DNA from: Dermatemys mawii
Lineage: Eukaryota > Chordata > Testudines > Dermatemydidae
Direction: 5' to 3'
Length of the DNA stretch: 64,000 nt
Assembly (NCBI GenBank): GCA_007922305.1
Contig: ML677364.1
Span: forward strand, 19,058,538 to 19,122,537
The position numbers and the translations under genes are program-made. Positions 1 through 11,830 of this stretch are shown one piece after another; within the stretch, counting starts at the first letter, position 1; every line of letters begins with the position of its first letter. The notes beneath the pieces are model-generated. The model searched no databases and was not told the DNA's origin. It saw only the letters and a program-made list of their open reading frames with translations.

Positions 1-1230
1 ATCCTGAACCAATCCTAATTTTCTTCTAATGAATCTGAATACATTTTTAGCTTACTGGTTATTCACAGACTTATTTGCCTCATTTAGCTACTATTCAAAC
101 ATCTTTTAGTTGATCACCCAAGCATATGGTATTGCTTCTGTTCCCGGGCTGGAGGACTGAAACACTAAAACGGGAGAAATGAAATAGTGAAGAACACTCT
201 TTCATGAATTTGTCCAGTGAATAAACATTTATGCTAACATGAATATTTTACAAATACCTTGCAGATATCTGAACACTCACAAATAATGAATGACCACATA
301 TTATTGACCTAAACTTTGAAGCTGTAGTCATGAAACTACTTGAAAATCAGATTTAAAAATTAGACCAGCTCTGGAAAAACACCATTCTTATTCTCTATGT
401 TCTCTCTGCCTTGCTTCTATAGCAATATCTATTTCTTTAGAAATGAGGCATTACAATGTCTCTTCTACATCGAGGCTGGTTATTCTGATTTTGTACCAGT
501 GAGTAACTACTGATTTTAGAAGTCAGCTCTTCACCTTGTCATTCCACTGACAATTTTTTTTAATAACAGATCTTTTCTGGAATCCATGTTTCTCTCTCTC
601 TCAACTGCTACCCAGCACCTCTGGGACTATTTAAAGACACTGACCTGTCTGCTGGTGCTGGCAACTGATTCACCAACATTTCCAGTTACATCCTGCCTTC
701 TGGTTCCCTGTTTTTTGCTAGCTGAAGAATTGAGAGTTCTCATTTTGTATCTGGACCTCAATACAGATTGTGAAACTCAAAACATGTAACATACACAGTT
801 TTGACATTGAAGGACTCCAGTATACACAGACCCATTAGAGGGTTGTGACTTTAAAGTAAAAGCTAATTCTTATTCCTATATGATACAATGTGCTAATGTT
901 TTAGGGGGAAAGAAGCATCATACAAAAGTTATGTAAACTATTTTCCTTTGAATTTCAGGATTTAACTTTTGATAGCACACATTGAATTTAAAGTGTGTAT
1001 ATACATGGGACATGCTGACTTGAACTTGAACTTCTAATATTTTAAAAATAGTTGCATTCATAAATATCATTCACATTCAGTTGCAGAATTCCAGATTAAA
1101 ACCTTGTTTTCTGCTGCCTTTTCCATTACTACTGCTATATGCTGTGCACACAGCTAGTCTTCACTAAGGTATCCTGTGACTGTGACCTCCCCTGCTCACC
1201 GGTTTGTCCCACCTACTTGCTGCATCTTGT
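1..1230. other. AT-rich unique DNA, no feature recognised
   Basis: I see no coding exon, RNA gene or recognisable transposon end in this stretch. The short open frame at 586-789 has no protein family character and no plausible splice context. Confidence 0.5.
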
Positions 1231-1231
1231 C

Positions 1232-1368
1232 CTTCAAACTGTATGCTCTTTGTGGCAGAGACTCTTCCCTTGCTATATATTTGTGCAGTGCCTAGTGCAG
1301 GGGGACCCCAACCTGGTTCAAGCCTTTAGGCACTGCTGCAAGTCAAATAATTTACAGTAATAAATCCC
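1232..1368 (+). repeat. Old interspersed repeat, 3'-UTR-like family, copy 1
   Basis: The segment reads as a degraded copy of a repeat with the order: 'ctctttgtggcagagactc', then 'tttgtgcagtgcctag', then a C/G-rich piece, then 'ctttaggcactgctgcaa', ending in an AATAA-rich tail. The same order recurs near 10,950-11,035 on this strand and near 38,405-38,520 on the opposite strand, so it is a dispersed family rather than a gene. I recall it as common in turtle and crocodilian DNA; its class (SINE-like or DNA element) is not clear to me. Confidence 0.55.
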
Positions 1369-2400
1369 TTAACCTTGATTGCATCACCTTTTTGGAGGTC
1401 TAGATACTCTTTTGTCAGACATGGCAGAGACCGTTATAGATTGGCGATGTGCAAAAGTGGCCCCTAAAAACCAGAATTTTGTGCACTCTTTTATCTAAGC
1501 CTATTTACACCCACACAACTTATTTCTTCTGCAAAACTTTAATGATCTGGATATTATCTGCACGCAGACATCTCTAAATTCAATAGCGGCCTTTGGGCAA
1601 AACGGCACAGGAACATATGGGCTCTCTGGCTCTTCTGACATTTTTCTCTGAAGTGTTCATAATGGCAGGGATGGGATAGCTGGGTTAAAATGAAAATGCA
1701 CACGCACAACCCTCACATTCACTTTGGACATAGAGAGTTAAGCTATCCGAGGTGACATTTTTGACACGGCCTCGGCTTGGTTGTGCCTTGTTCCTGGAGT
1801 GTTGCAGGATGATAAGGTCTGATGTGTAGAGGTATCCTGGTAATATGCCTCCTCCATTTAAATAAGCACTGGGAACTTTAATAGGCCATGAGTCTGGTAG
1901 ATGCCTTGCAGGATGAAGGAGTATCAGCAACAATCTCACCTTCACACAGCTCAGTGTATCAGGCATCCAGATCTGTCTGGTGATTGTAGCAGATACATGG
2001 CTGAAATAGACTTCCTGTGCTATGGTGCTGTTAGAGAGCTTCTGTAAAAGCCCTGTTTCTCAGCAATGCTAGTTAGTCTGATGCACACTGGGCATCACTT
2101 TTCACGCTCTCTAAACCCTGTTATTTTACTTTACAGGCATGCAAGTTGTTAATGGACTGCATTTATGGGAGAGCAGGAGAGTTTAGTACCATTAGCATTA
2201 TCCAGAAATATTGGTCATAAATACTTTATTAAAATTCCTGCTTTTTCTACATAAATTTGTCAACCAGAAATTGGCAACAATACAAATGGAGATTATTGAA
2301 ATTCAGTTCCCTAAAGCAGCTATTAAATCACTTACTTTTTTTCTACTAGACAAACGCTGCTCCTGTAAATTTTTAATTGTGTAGATTGTCAGTTTTTGAC
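1369..2400. other. Unique DNA, no feature recognised
   Basis: No repeat ends, tandem structure or exon-like frame stands out. The frame on the minus strand at 1685-1966 is not recognisable as a protein. Confidence 0.5.
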
Positions 2401-2489
2401 ATCTTAATCTCTCCTGATGAGCTTGGCATCTTAAAAGAGCAGAGCCTGCATACTAAATTGTACCTCACAAACAGCAACAGTGGGCTGTA

Positions 2490-2770
2490 TGTTAATCAGC
2501 TGCAGCTAGAGTCCAGTTTATGCTAATACTTTCTGGCCCTGATTCCACACTCACACTTTTGTAAAGCTGTAATTCCATTAGTTTCACTGGTTGTTCTCTG
2601 TTTACACCAGGTGAGCTGAGAATCAGAAGTTGTCCATCCTTAAAATCTTCCTTAAAGCCAAATATTACTGGATCAATTCCTGCACTGGTATAAATCATTG
2701 CAGCTCCACTGAAGTCAATTTACACCAACACCATTGACTTTGGTGGAGTTATGCAGATGGACACCAGTTC
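2490..2770. repeat. Degenerate palindromic MITE
   Basis: Contains the phrases 'ggccctgattccacactc', 'gtttacaccagg', 'aagtcaatttacacc' and 'ttgactttggtggagtta', where the pieces around the centre are near reverse complements of each other. This matches a widespread amniote palindromic element built around gatctgattc / tttacacc / attgacttcaatgg. Ends are eroded, so boundaries are approximate. Confidence 0.45.
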
Positions 2771-2825
2771 AGGAACCGATTCATTGTATTTATGCAGCTT
2801 CTATTCCTTGGTATTTCATTAAGTA

Positions 2826-3945
2826 TGTAGCCCATCTGCCCGTCAGAATTGGCAGCAACAAGGGCCAGATTCAGTATCTAGAGCAGGGATCAGCAACGTT
2901 GGCACACGAAACCGCAGGATAAGCACCCTTAGCTGGCCCCATTGCTTTATTTACCTGGTGTTTCACTGACTGCGGCTCCCACTGGCCTCGGCTTGCCATC
3001 CCGGTCCAATGGCGCCGAAGCGGTGCGGTGCGGGCCGCCACTTCCCGCAGCCCTCATTGGACCAGGACAGCGAGCCGGGGCCAGTGGGAGCCGCGGTGGG
3101 TGAAATGCCAGGTAAACAAAGCAGCGGGACCAGCTAAGGGTGCTTACCCTGCAGTCCCACATGCCAACGTTGCCCTCCCTGATCTAGAGGTTCCATTCCA
3201 ATAACACAATGCAAAACCAGCTCAATCCCCCGCACCCAGTGACCTGGGACAACCACATACCACCTCTCTGGGCAGCTCTAAGAGGCGGGTAACAGGCGGC
3301 TCTTACCCTCTCACAAGCACGGAGTCTGAGTGTACCAAAAGCCTTTTAATAACAGAGAGAAACAATGCAGCATTATATTGAGGAAACAGCACAACTAGGG
3401 TTCATAAACCAGCCCATGAGCAAAACCTACCCAAGCAAATTGGGCCATATCCTTTACCTTTGGTTCTTGAGTCCCGCAAACCTAAAAGTCAACCAAGGTC
3501 CCACAAGTCCCACAATCCAAAAATCATCTGAAGTCCCAAAAGTCCAACAGCCCAAAAGTCCCTGCAGAGTTCAAAAGTTCATCTGAAGAGTTTTACCTCC
3601 CAGCCTGAGTGGAAATGGGGGGCCAGGTTAAGGGGCACCTTACGTGGTCCGAGGCCGACTGCCTCGCCTCTCCATGTGGTCCTGCTGCAGCCCTCACCAC
3701 AAGCCGCTCCGCCAGCCATCCCACAAACTGCTCCACTCTGCCAACTGTCCCAGGAACTGCTCTGCTCCACTAGCCACTCCACTAGCTCTCCAACGAACTG
3801 CTCCACTCCGTCAGCTGCTCCACTCTGTCAGCTGTTTCAGGAACTGCTCTGCTACACCAGTTGCTCAGCAATATATCTTCAGGCCCAACTATTTAACACA
3901 GTGCTCAGTGATTTCAGCTCTTAGTTGATTTCAGCCTCTATGTCA
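2826..3945. mobile_element. LTR (family A), copy 1, 3' part missing, interrupted by a hAT element
   Basis: From 'tgtagcccatctgcccgtc' onward this matches the segment at 14,872-15,770 in order: 'ggttccattccaataacac', 'gtgacctgggacaacca', 'gagtctgagtgtacc', 'ccttttaataacag', 'ccttacgtggtccgaggcc', 'cagtgctcagtgattt'. The second copy starts with TGTAACCC and ends in TTACA with a short flanking duplication, which is why I call it an LTR; this copy loses similarity after about 3,945. The ATTAAA-like signal is on the minus strand, so the element may point left. A foldback hAT element sits inside at 2,884-3,181. No retroviral genes flank it. Confidence 0.6.
2884..3181. mobile_element. Foldback hAT MITE, 298 bp, perfect 8-bp TSD
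   Basis: The 8-bp duplication 'atctagag' is present at 2,876-2,883 and 3,182-3,189. The left end CAGGGATCAGCAACGTTGGC pairs with the right end, whose reverse complement is CAGGGAGGGCAACGTTGGCA. The interior is also self-complementary: 'aagcacccttagctgg' and 'ggctcccactggcc' on the left are mirrored by 'ggccagtgggagcc' and 'ccagctaagggtgctt' on the right. It encodes no protein and would have depended on a hAT transposase supplied elsewhere. It is inserted in the LTR of family A and is therefore younger than it. Confidence 0.9.
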
Positions 3946-6060
3946 ATTTCTGTTTTTTATAAAAGTGCTACAAAATTCAGAATTGCAGTCAGGCAAGAAG
4001 TTCATTGTGGATGTATGTTTCAAAGAAAGGAAATGGAAACAAAGCATTTCCCCCCACTAGTCCCGCAGAGAAACTCTTTTTAGCATACAATACTTGGATC
4101 CAGCACTGAAAACAAAATAACATCTAAGGGTTTTCCATAATTCCTATACAGACGCAAGTAATTCTATTGATTGTTGATAGTATATCAAAGGATCTCTCTT
4201 ACCCATGAAAGCTGAGGATTTTCAGTGGGGCAGTGGGATACATTAGCTGACACTTTCCATGCTGTGTATTTGTGTCATCACCCTATGCCCCATATAGAAA
4301 CCCTAAGAGTAAGAGCCTGCAGGATGCAAGCTGTAACTTGGTGCCAAGAGAGAATGGGGGTAGGGCTCCTAAGGCTAAGTCATGTCTACCTAGGGGCTTG
4401 AGGGGGATGCCAAACATAGGTCAGACAACATGAACATATATTGCTCCTGGTTATTTTTAAACCTACTTCCCTAAGCTCTGCATACTATTTGGGCAAAACA
4501 AATCATACTGCTTCTATATCACTGCATACCGTTACGCTCCACGGATCCCAGAAGGAGACCTCTGGCAAGGTCCAAAGCCCAGCTGGACTTGCTAGGTAAC
4601 AGTTGGCGGCAAGGAGGGGTGTAATCAAGAAACTCAGTCAGAGAGTGGTTGGATCATAGGATCCTACCCCAAAAAGGAGGGGAGGTACGGGCCCACCATT
4701 TGCAAAGGATGCACTCAAGGGAATGGAAAGGGGCTCAGAAGCAGTAGCCTACTCAGGGACTGTGACAGAGGATAGGTCATGGCTCACAGCAGGAAAGCAG
4801 CTCTGAACTAAAAATTTGCTCTTGAATTTGTCTCTTCATGGGGTATTATGCAAGCGAATATGAAGAAGACAATGATTATTTAGAAAGATTAATATATTCA
4901 TAGTCATGACTAAACAAGCTATAATTTAAGGAACAAAAAAGGCTCTGGGTTTTGTGACACTTTTTTTTTAATATTATTGAAATGAAAAGTTAAAGAAGCC
5001 TGGGTTTTTCAAATTGTTCCACTCTTCAGTACAAAACTGTCATTCCTTTTTGGGGGAAAGAACCCTCTGTGGTTGTCAGCTAACATCACCAGGTGCCACT
5101 CAGAGCCTGTCATATCACAATAGCTGCACTGTGTTATTTGTATGATCTCGCTACTTGTAAGACTCTGGCAGGTCCATTACTCACCTTGCAACTGATTTGG
5201 GTTAAGATGGGATGGGGTGAGGTTGCTAAAATTGAAATGCTGCATTTTGGGAAATTGGATTAATTTCCATTTAAATGCAAAAATGAATGTATGTAGTGAA
5301 ATTAACAGCACTAAAAGTCCATTATGTACAGCACCAACACTAGTGCTAGAGGTGAGGGAGCATTCCAACCCGCTTTCAGCAATTACAGACACTCTCCGTG
5401 CACTGAAGAATTCTGCTTTCATTAAAATAGAGAACTGCCAACACTAGGGAAGAGCTGAATTTGTCACACGATGCAAAAGAAGTCCTTGGTTCTAAATCAA
5501 ACTGGGTTTGCAGCAGATAACAGAAACCAATACATTTTTCAGGAAAAGCATTGTGCTGAGGAAGCATTTCAGAGATATAGTCTTTTTAAAGTCTCGCTCT
5601 GGTGTAATTGCTATCAATACTACACTCTGCTTACTACAGGGGAACAAAGATGGAGCAGCTCACTCCTCGTGATATTATGCATTTTGTCTTCAGTTCATTG
5701 CCCTTCAGCTATTGACATCTTTATCTCCATAGCCAGTAATGACTGTTTCGACTATGAATACCTCTGTGATTTCACTGCATATACAATTCATATGTTTTTT
5801 TGAATGTGCTATTCAGAAACATAGGAATTCTGCCTGATGAACTGAAGCCAAGTGTTCTCAGTGTGTGTTCCATCTCCTGTTTGTATCACAGATGCTAGGG
5901 ATATCTTACAAAATGTTCTGTCTGTTTAATAACATCAGAAATGTCATGTACCAGCAAACATTTTGGTAATACAAAAGGGTTTTTTTAGCTTTACCTTCTG
6001 ATTTCAGGGCTGAACTCAGAGACTTTAATCACCACAGGGATCTGCTGGATCCTCAGCACC
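3946..6060. other. Unique DNA, no feature recognised
   Basis: Nothing supportable as a gene. A moderately GC-richer block at about 4,540-4,800 could be an old unclassified repeat, but I see no termini. Open frames at 5,217-5,803 are not protein-like. Confidence 0.45.
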
Positions 6061-6143
6061 TCTGAAAATGAAGCCACTGAAATAGATGCCTAAATATGGA
6101 CTTAGAAGCTTAACTTTAGGCACCTGCCTTTGAAAATCTTGGT
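6061..6143. repeat. Degenerate MITE ('tgaaaatcttgg' family), copy 1
   Basis: Carries 'tctgaaaatgaagcc', 'gatgcctaaatatgga', 'ttaactttaggcacc' and 'tttgaaaatcttgg', a word order shared with the segment at 34,115-34,194. The opening 'tgaaaatga-gcc' and closing 'tgaaaatcttgg' suggest an eroded DNA element. Boundaries are approximate. Confidence 0.45.
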
Positions 6144-6178
6144 TCCAAGTTACCTCTGTTTTTGCTAGCATTTTATAC

Positions 6179-6206
6179 TTTGTTTGTTTGTTTGTTTGTT
6201 TGTTTA
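6179..6206. repeat. (TTTG)n microsatellite
   Basis: About seven uninterrupted tetranucleotide units TTTG, ending in TTTA. Confidence 0.9.
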
Positions 6207-6912
6207 TTTAATGGAAATGCTTCTTGCTAATCTCTCATTTCCAAAAGTCTTGGGAATGCACCTGAATGGGGGGTAGGGTGCAGTGGCAACATGAGCCTTC
6301 AATCCGCCCCTTGTATTGCTATATTTGACTCAGCTGTTAACATCTAGCCTTAAAGAGTAGAAGGTGTAGGTGCATATTCCTTTTAGGAGGCAAGTCTGTG
6401 GGAAAGAGTAGGTTCTGTTCCATTTCAGACAACATTTCTGGCAACCCATCTGAAAAAGAATAGAAAATAGAACTGTTTCTGAGGCAAGAAACTATTTCTT
6501 TTGCCTTTTCTTAGTCACATGCATGCTTTCTGCTTCTTTACCACCAAGAAACATAAAAACATTTTTGCAAATATTAGTCAAACGCGCATAGACAGCCAAC
6601 TTGACTATGGTTGATGGCGTCGCAGCAGGCATTGAGTAGTGAAGTTCCCAGATCTGTCATGGTCCTGTCAGCCCACAAATCTCTGAGACAACTCCACGGG
6701 ATGCACCAGGGAGTGCAGCCCTTTGCACACTGATGGAGGGTTTGAGAGCATGACGTGCTGGGGTGTTTTTGGCCATCCTGGCAACATGGCTGAAGAGCAG
6801 GCAATGCTGCTTTTTAATAAAATGAGTGATAGAAGGAAGGCCAGATGGCGAGACTGTGAAATTTGCAAAACGACAAGCCATTTTATGCTCAGACTTTGGT
6901 CCTGACAGCACA
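6207..6912. other. Unique DNA, no feature recognised
   Basis: No transposon ends are visible. A stretch at 6,657-6,938 is open on the minus strand for 93 codons but overlaps the end of a hAT element and has no recognisable domain, so I do not call a gene. Confidence 0.4.
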
Positions 6913-6920
6913 TGTGGACT

Positions 6921-7582
6921 CATAGGCGTGCGCAGCACATTTCATTAGGGAGTGCAGCAAGGGAGCCCCACCCTAGCCCCACCCCTGCCCCACCCCCATC
7001 CACTCCCTCCCATTTCTCTCCCCCTGACTAACTCCCTCAAAACCCCCAAACCCCTCCTCTCCTTGTCCCCTGACTGCCCCCTCCTGGGACCCCTGCCCCC
7101 AAACTGCCCCCCAGGACCCCACCCCCTATGCCTCCCTGCTCCTTGTCCCCTGATTGCCCCCTCCTGAGACCCCCCACCCTAACTTTCCCCCTAAGAGCCT
7201 TTCCCGCTACCTGTCCCCTGACTGCCCTGACCTATATCCATTCCCCAGCCTCCTGGCAGACCCCCCCGGGACTCCCACACCCCATCCAACGCCCCTGCTC
7301 CCTGACCGCCCTCTCCAGAGACCCCACCACCACCAACCACCATCCCAGAACCCCATCCCCTATCCAACCCACCCTGATCCCTGGCCTCTGACTGCCCCCA
7401 CCCCTTACCCAGCCCCTTGGCCCTGGCCCCCTTACCATGAGGCTTCTAGCAGCATTTGGCTCAGCACAGAGCCAGACACACTGCCCTGTAGGAGTGCACA
7501 GCCCTGCCCCCACCCCCCAGAGCGCTGCCCTGCTTTAGGGTATGCCTGGGCACACCCAGCACACCACGTGCGCATGCCTATT
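6921..7582. mobile_element. hAT element, 662 bp, C-rich interior, perfect 8-bp TSD
   Basis: The 8-bp duplication 'tgtggact' occurs at 6,913-6,920 and 7,583-7,590. The left end CATAGGCGTGCGCA pairs with the right end TGCGCATGCCTAT. The interior is extremely pyrimidine-rich and made of loosely repeated blocks such as 'cctgactgccccctcctg' and 'ctccttgtcccctgattgcc'. The resulting long proline-rich frames (e.g. 7,128-7,618) are composition artefacts, not genes. Non-autonomous. Confidence 0.88.
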
Positions 7583-7590
7583 TGTGGACT

Positions 7591-9657
7591 ACTTCTAGCA
7601 TCTCTAAGTCTGCCTTAAGAGGGTTCAGGTTTCTGACACATATAGCAATACAGGTAGTATGCAGGTTTGATCCTAAACTTTATCTCATAGCAAAGACATT
7701 TTTGCATCCATAAGCAAGCATGGACTTTACGCAGGAGCCAGAGAGAGCTATTCATCTATGATGTCTGGTTTGCTGTAAGTGTTAGAACTCTGCTTGCAGC
7801 CTAGGTAAATTAACTCATCTATGCTCTCTGTGGTACTTGACTCTATATGCACTAGGAGTTCTGATGGCCCGACTCAGATTAAAAACTATGTATAGGCTTG
7901 ACCCTAAGGCATAGAGACTTGGTCGCCAAAAATCATAACTTGAGTTATATACTGTAGTTATCATGATTTGTCAATGCAGCAAGTGAAAACATCAAAGTAA
8001 ATTGGTTCAGGTTTGAATCAGGCCTTAAAATTTCAAATTTAAGTCTTTCTTTAGAGGTTTATTTTTCTTTTGACTGACAAATTGGTCATCACACAGCTGT
8101 GGGAAACCATTCTCCAGTGGGAATTCGACTGCATAGGAATGGGTCCTGATCCTGATTTCATTAAAGTAATTGCAAAACTGTTACTAAACAAAGCTAGACT
8201 GACCCATACTGAGAACTTGATGATTTGACCTGAGATCAGGAGCCTGTTTCTCTAGCCACATCATATGTGAATTCCCATTAAACTCTAGGAATTTCTCAAC
8301 TAGAAACTTCAAGCTTGAAAAAGGTGATTGTTAGGAAACACAGGCTTGATCATTTTAAATAGAGTGCATCAGTCAGTGCAATTCTGAAACTAGTCATAAC
8401 AGCTAGTAGTTAACAGGTTAGCAAAGCTTGTGAAAACTTCCTTTGGAAAATGCCTGTTTACAGATAAAAACCTAAATCATGCTTGAGATTGTGTTATTGG
8501 TTTTGATGTAACACACACAACTTTCATTCCAAACTTTGTGACATATGATGAGTGAAATTAGATTTTCACATTAGTACTTCAGGGCAGCAAAGCAAACAAA
8601 CCTTTTGTTTAGGAGTAAGGAAAGAGAGGAGAAGGAAGATGTAATCTGTGTCTCCAATTCAGGAAGCATTGTAAGCACCATATTACACTGGTGCAAAGTA
8701 GCTGCATGGATAGTTTGTACTGCTGTAGGGACACCAGTACAAGTTGGGCCAATCTATACTGGAGATAAATGGCATGTTACTGAAAAAAAATACAACTAAC
8801 AGGACAAAAACTCACCAAAACTATCAGAAAACAAAAAACCCCTCTGGATTTTGAAAGCGAGTATGACTTCACTGGAATTTCTGATACCCACCGGACTCAT
8901 TAGCCTCCCACTGGTGCTCAGATACCTGGATGATAGGTGCTTAAAGATATTGGAGAAAGAGATTAATCCAATGCACTTCAGCTAACACTCTAAAAATAGC
9001 AGTGTGGATGTGGTGTCTCAAGCTAAGACTCAGGCTGATCACCCCACCTCAAGCCTACGAGGTTGGGTGAGCTAGAGAGCCGAAGCACATGATTTTTGCC
9101 ACTCACAAATGCCCCATGCTGTTGGTGACACCCTCACCTTGAGGCCATACACAGAGAGCTCTCCCTATTTCCAAACCAATGCCACCCCCACACATTTCTA
9201 TGTGCACGTTACATGGCATGTCTCCTCTGCCCTCCACTATGGTAGGCACTCCAGGCCAGATTCTTCTTCCGGATTCTGTGGCTTTCCCATAAGGAGGTCA
9301 TCTGATTCTCCCAGGGAAGATCAGCAGGTGGTGGTAGGGGGAGCTGCAACAGCAGCATCTCTCTTTCCTGCACAGACTTGAAGCCTTGGAGCAATATTCC
9401 TGTCTGGAACATTCCCAGGCTGGTCAGTTACAAACAGCATCCTGGGGCTCTTTACTGGAGGAAATCCTTTGTGTAAGAAAGAGATGCTAAACATGTCTTT
9501 TAAAATTGCAAACTTGACTTACCAATATCCCTTTAAAGCAGTGAAATAACATTCTGTCTGATTCATGAAATGCATGCTGGGTAATACCACAAAAGGACTC
9601 CATGCTTGCCAAAATGAACTGTCTCTTTAATAAGGGAACTATTTACAGAGCTGCTGC
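7591..9657. other. Mostly unique DNA
   Basis: I see no gene. Around 8,130-8,230 the words 'gggtcctgatcctgattt' and 'gacccatactgagaac' hint at a worn palindromic MITE. The rest shows no repeat ends or exon-like signals. Confidence 0.4.
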
Positions 9658-9666
9658 AGCTGCATC

Positions 9667-10188
9667 TACGGGGACCAGATCACAGGAGTAAAATATCAGG
9701 AAACATTAGGGTGCTGTAGGCCCTGCCCACGGTCCACCCCCACTCCTTCCAGACTCCACCCCCACCCTGCCCCAGGTTCCTGCTCCCCGCCCCGGCTCCA
9801 GGGCCGGTCGCAGCGCCCGCTCCTTACCTGGCAGTTCCAGTCTGGCTCCTAGGGTCAGCAGCTGCCAGCGAGGTCTGCACTTCAAGTGCTGCGCCTGCCA
9901 GAAGCTCCAGTTGCCTTTGGCTGAAAGCTGGGGAGAGGGTCCGTGCCTGCAGCTCCCATTGGCCACGATGGAGCCAGTGCTTGTGGTAGGTGCAGCAGGG
10001 ACGCAGAGACCCTCCTGCCGCTCCTGTGCCTAGGGGCTGCAGGGTCCTACTGCCAGCCCTTTCCTGGGAGCAGCCCCGAGCCGAAATATTGGGACAAATG
10101 GTGTCCTGGCCGTCCATCGGTTGGGACGCAGGACAAACAACTAAATATCAGGACAGTCCTGATTTTATCGGGACATCTGGTCACCCTA
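9667..10188. mobile_element. hAT element, 522 bp, perfect 8-bp TSD
   Basis: TSD 'gctgcatc' at 9,659-9,666 and 10,189-10,196. The left end TACGGGGACCAGAT and the right end ATCTGGTCACCCTA are imperfect inverted repeats, and the right subterminal part ('gatatttagttgtttgtcc' type on the other strand) is typical of a common turtle family with TAGGGTGACCAGAT termini. The GC-rich interior (9,720-10,050) explains the long spurious frames in three readings. A 49-bp remnant with the same termini lies at 47,631. Confidence 0.88.
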
Positions 10189-10196
10189 GCTGCATC

Positions 10197-10949
10197 TAGC
10201 ACTCAAGCGATGTGCCTGGAGACTAACTTCCTGCTGCCTCCTCCAAACTCTTCTCTCCTGCAATCAACCTGTGCCTTCCAAGTGCTATGGGGGTTGCTAC
10301 AGACTTACCTCTTGCTTAAAATGCTTGTAAGTGTAATGGGGAATACCTGGATGTGAAAACTAAATGCTTTCATATGAGTAGATGTTCTTTCTCTTACAGA
10401 GAAAAGTAATTGGTGCATTCTTTCCAACAAACAAAGGCATTTGCTGCCACCATTATAGCCTCTTCTTGAGGAAATAACCCTTCTGAGATATAGAGTACCT
10501 GTGGAATTTTACATGGTCTGTTACTCACTGAGTCAAAGTGGAACCCAGGAAGACATGTCAAGTCAGGAAGGCAGGCAGTGGAATGAGAGGCTTCTCAGCA
10601 GCAGTGAGGTGGCATGAGTTGGGACACACTCTACTCATCAGTCATGATTTGCTTTGCTTCCCAGTGATCATGGCCAGCCAATGTGGTTTTAGAGGTACTT
10701 ATACTCAATACCAATTCATATTTAAAATGATGTAATCTCATATTGGAACTTGTGTTAGCAATCATCTTACTCTAGATCCAGCCCAAAGGTTCTATAGCAT
10801 CCTAGTGTGGATGTACTGAAAAGTAATTGCTGCCTTGTGCCACAGTTTATAATCTATACAGTGTCTGTGTCCACATTTGGCTTAATGACCGTCAAAATTC
10901 CTCCCAACATTTAGATGGCAAGACTTCTGGGGCAGAGAGTACCTTGCAT
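10197..10949. other. Unique DNA, no feature recognised
   Basis: No repeat ends, RNA gene or exon-like frame can be supported. Confidence 0.45.
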
Positions 10950-11035
10950 GTTACATCTGCAAAGTGCCCAGAACAATGAGGCCCTGGTCCTGACTGGAGC
11001 TTCTGGGCAATTTGGTAGTAGAAATAACGTATAGC
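10950..11035 (+). repeat. Old interspersed repeat, 3'-UTR-like family, copy 2
   Basis: Reads 'gcaaagtgcccagaacaatg', 'aggccctggtcctgac', 'ggagcttctgggca' and then an A-rich tail, the same order as the copies at 1,232 and 38,405. It lies between an AG at about 10,914 and a GTAAGT at 11,085, which makes it look like an exon, but the frames contain stops and the repeat explains it. Confidence 0.55.
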
Positions 11036-11830
11036 AATGGAGCATTCCAAGCTAACCGCTTGCAAATAGATTCTCTCCATGATGGTAAGTTATTTTTCTT
11101 TATGTATTTCCAGTGGCATCACACCATAATGGTCCTTGAGCAAACCATTAGGAATATGTTCATGGTACAGTATTAGATTATTTACTAGTTTCGTATGTGT
11201 GTAATTTTCTTAAGTACTCTTTAAAACACATTTATTAAAAGGCATTTATTAGATGTAACAACCTTTAAACATGGAGTTCATGACTAAGAAGCTCTGAGGA
11301 AGAGTGACTAAAGCTGCCTCTTAGAAATTTTTGAAGAGTCCCACATATACTAGGCAGAAAAGAAATGATTGGCTGGGTGACAGAAGCCCCAGTCTTGGAA
11401 GATTTATGCAAATTTTCAGTCACTTCATGCTGGTTACGTTCTTTGATGATATGGTATGCGGTTTGGTCACATACGATTCTGTATCTGATGCACTCATTAC
11501 TCATCCACATGATACCCCAATGATCTTTTCAAGATCTAAAATTGCTGATGCTTAGTCTCCTCATTAATACCACAGTCAAAGTGACTCAAACTGCAGAAGT
11601 TATACATCAAGCACAAGGATATCTGACAAAGATTAAATGGATGGTTTGCCATCAAAGTGTAAAAAAAATCACATACTGAAATAAATGAATACACGTAGGT
11701 GTGTTTGTAACTTTATCAAACTAAAGCTGTTGCTGTACAAATTATAAAGAATAGAGTATTGCCTAAATGAATCTCTCCCTCAGGTCCATCATGTTCCAAA
11801 TGGACTCTCACATGCTGCTGTGGTCTGAAT
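11036..11830. other. Unique DNA, no feature recognised
   Basis: AT-rich, with no supported feature. Confidence 0.4.

Noticed and set aside
3000..3120. CpG-rich patch as a promoter island
   Set aside because: It is the GC-rich stem of the foldback hAT MITE at 2,884-3,181.
7128..7618. Long proline-rich open frames (up to 154 codons)
   Set aside because: They fall wholly within the C-rich interior of a TSD-flanked hAT element and have no initiation, splice or domain evidence.
9943..10356. 137-codon plus-strand frame
   Set aside because: Covers the GC-rich right half and right end of the hAT element at 9,667-10,188; the tail outside has no protein character.
10915..11084. Apparent exon between an AG acceptor and a GTAAGT donor
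   Set aside because: No frame is open throughout, and the central part is a dispersed repeat also present at 1,232 and 38,405.
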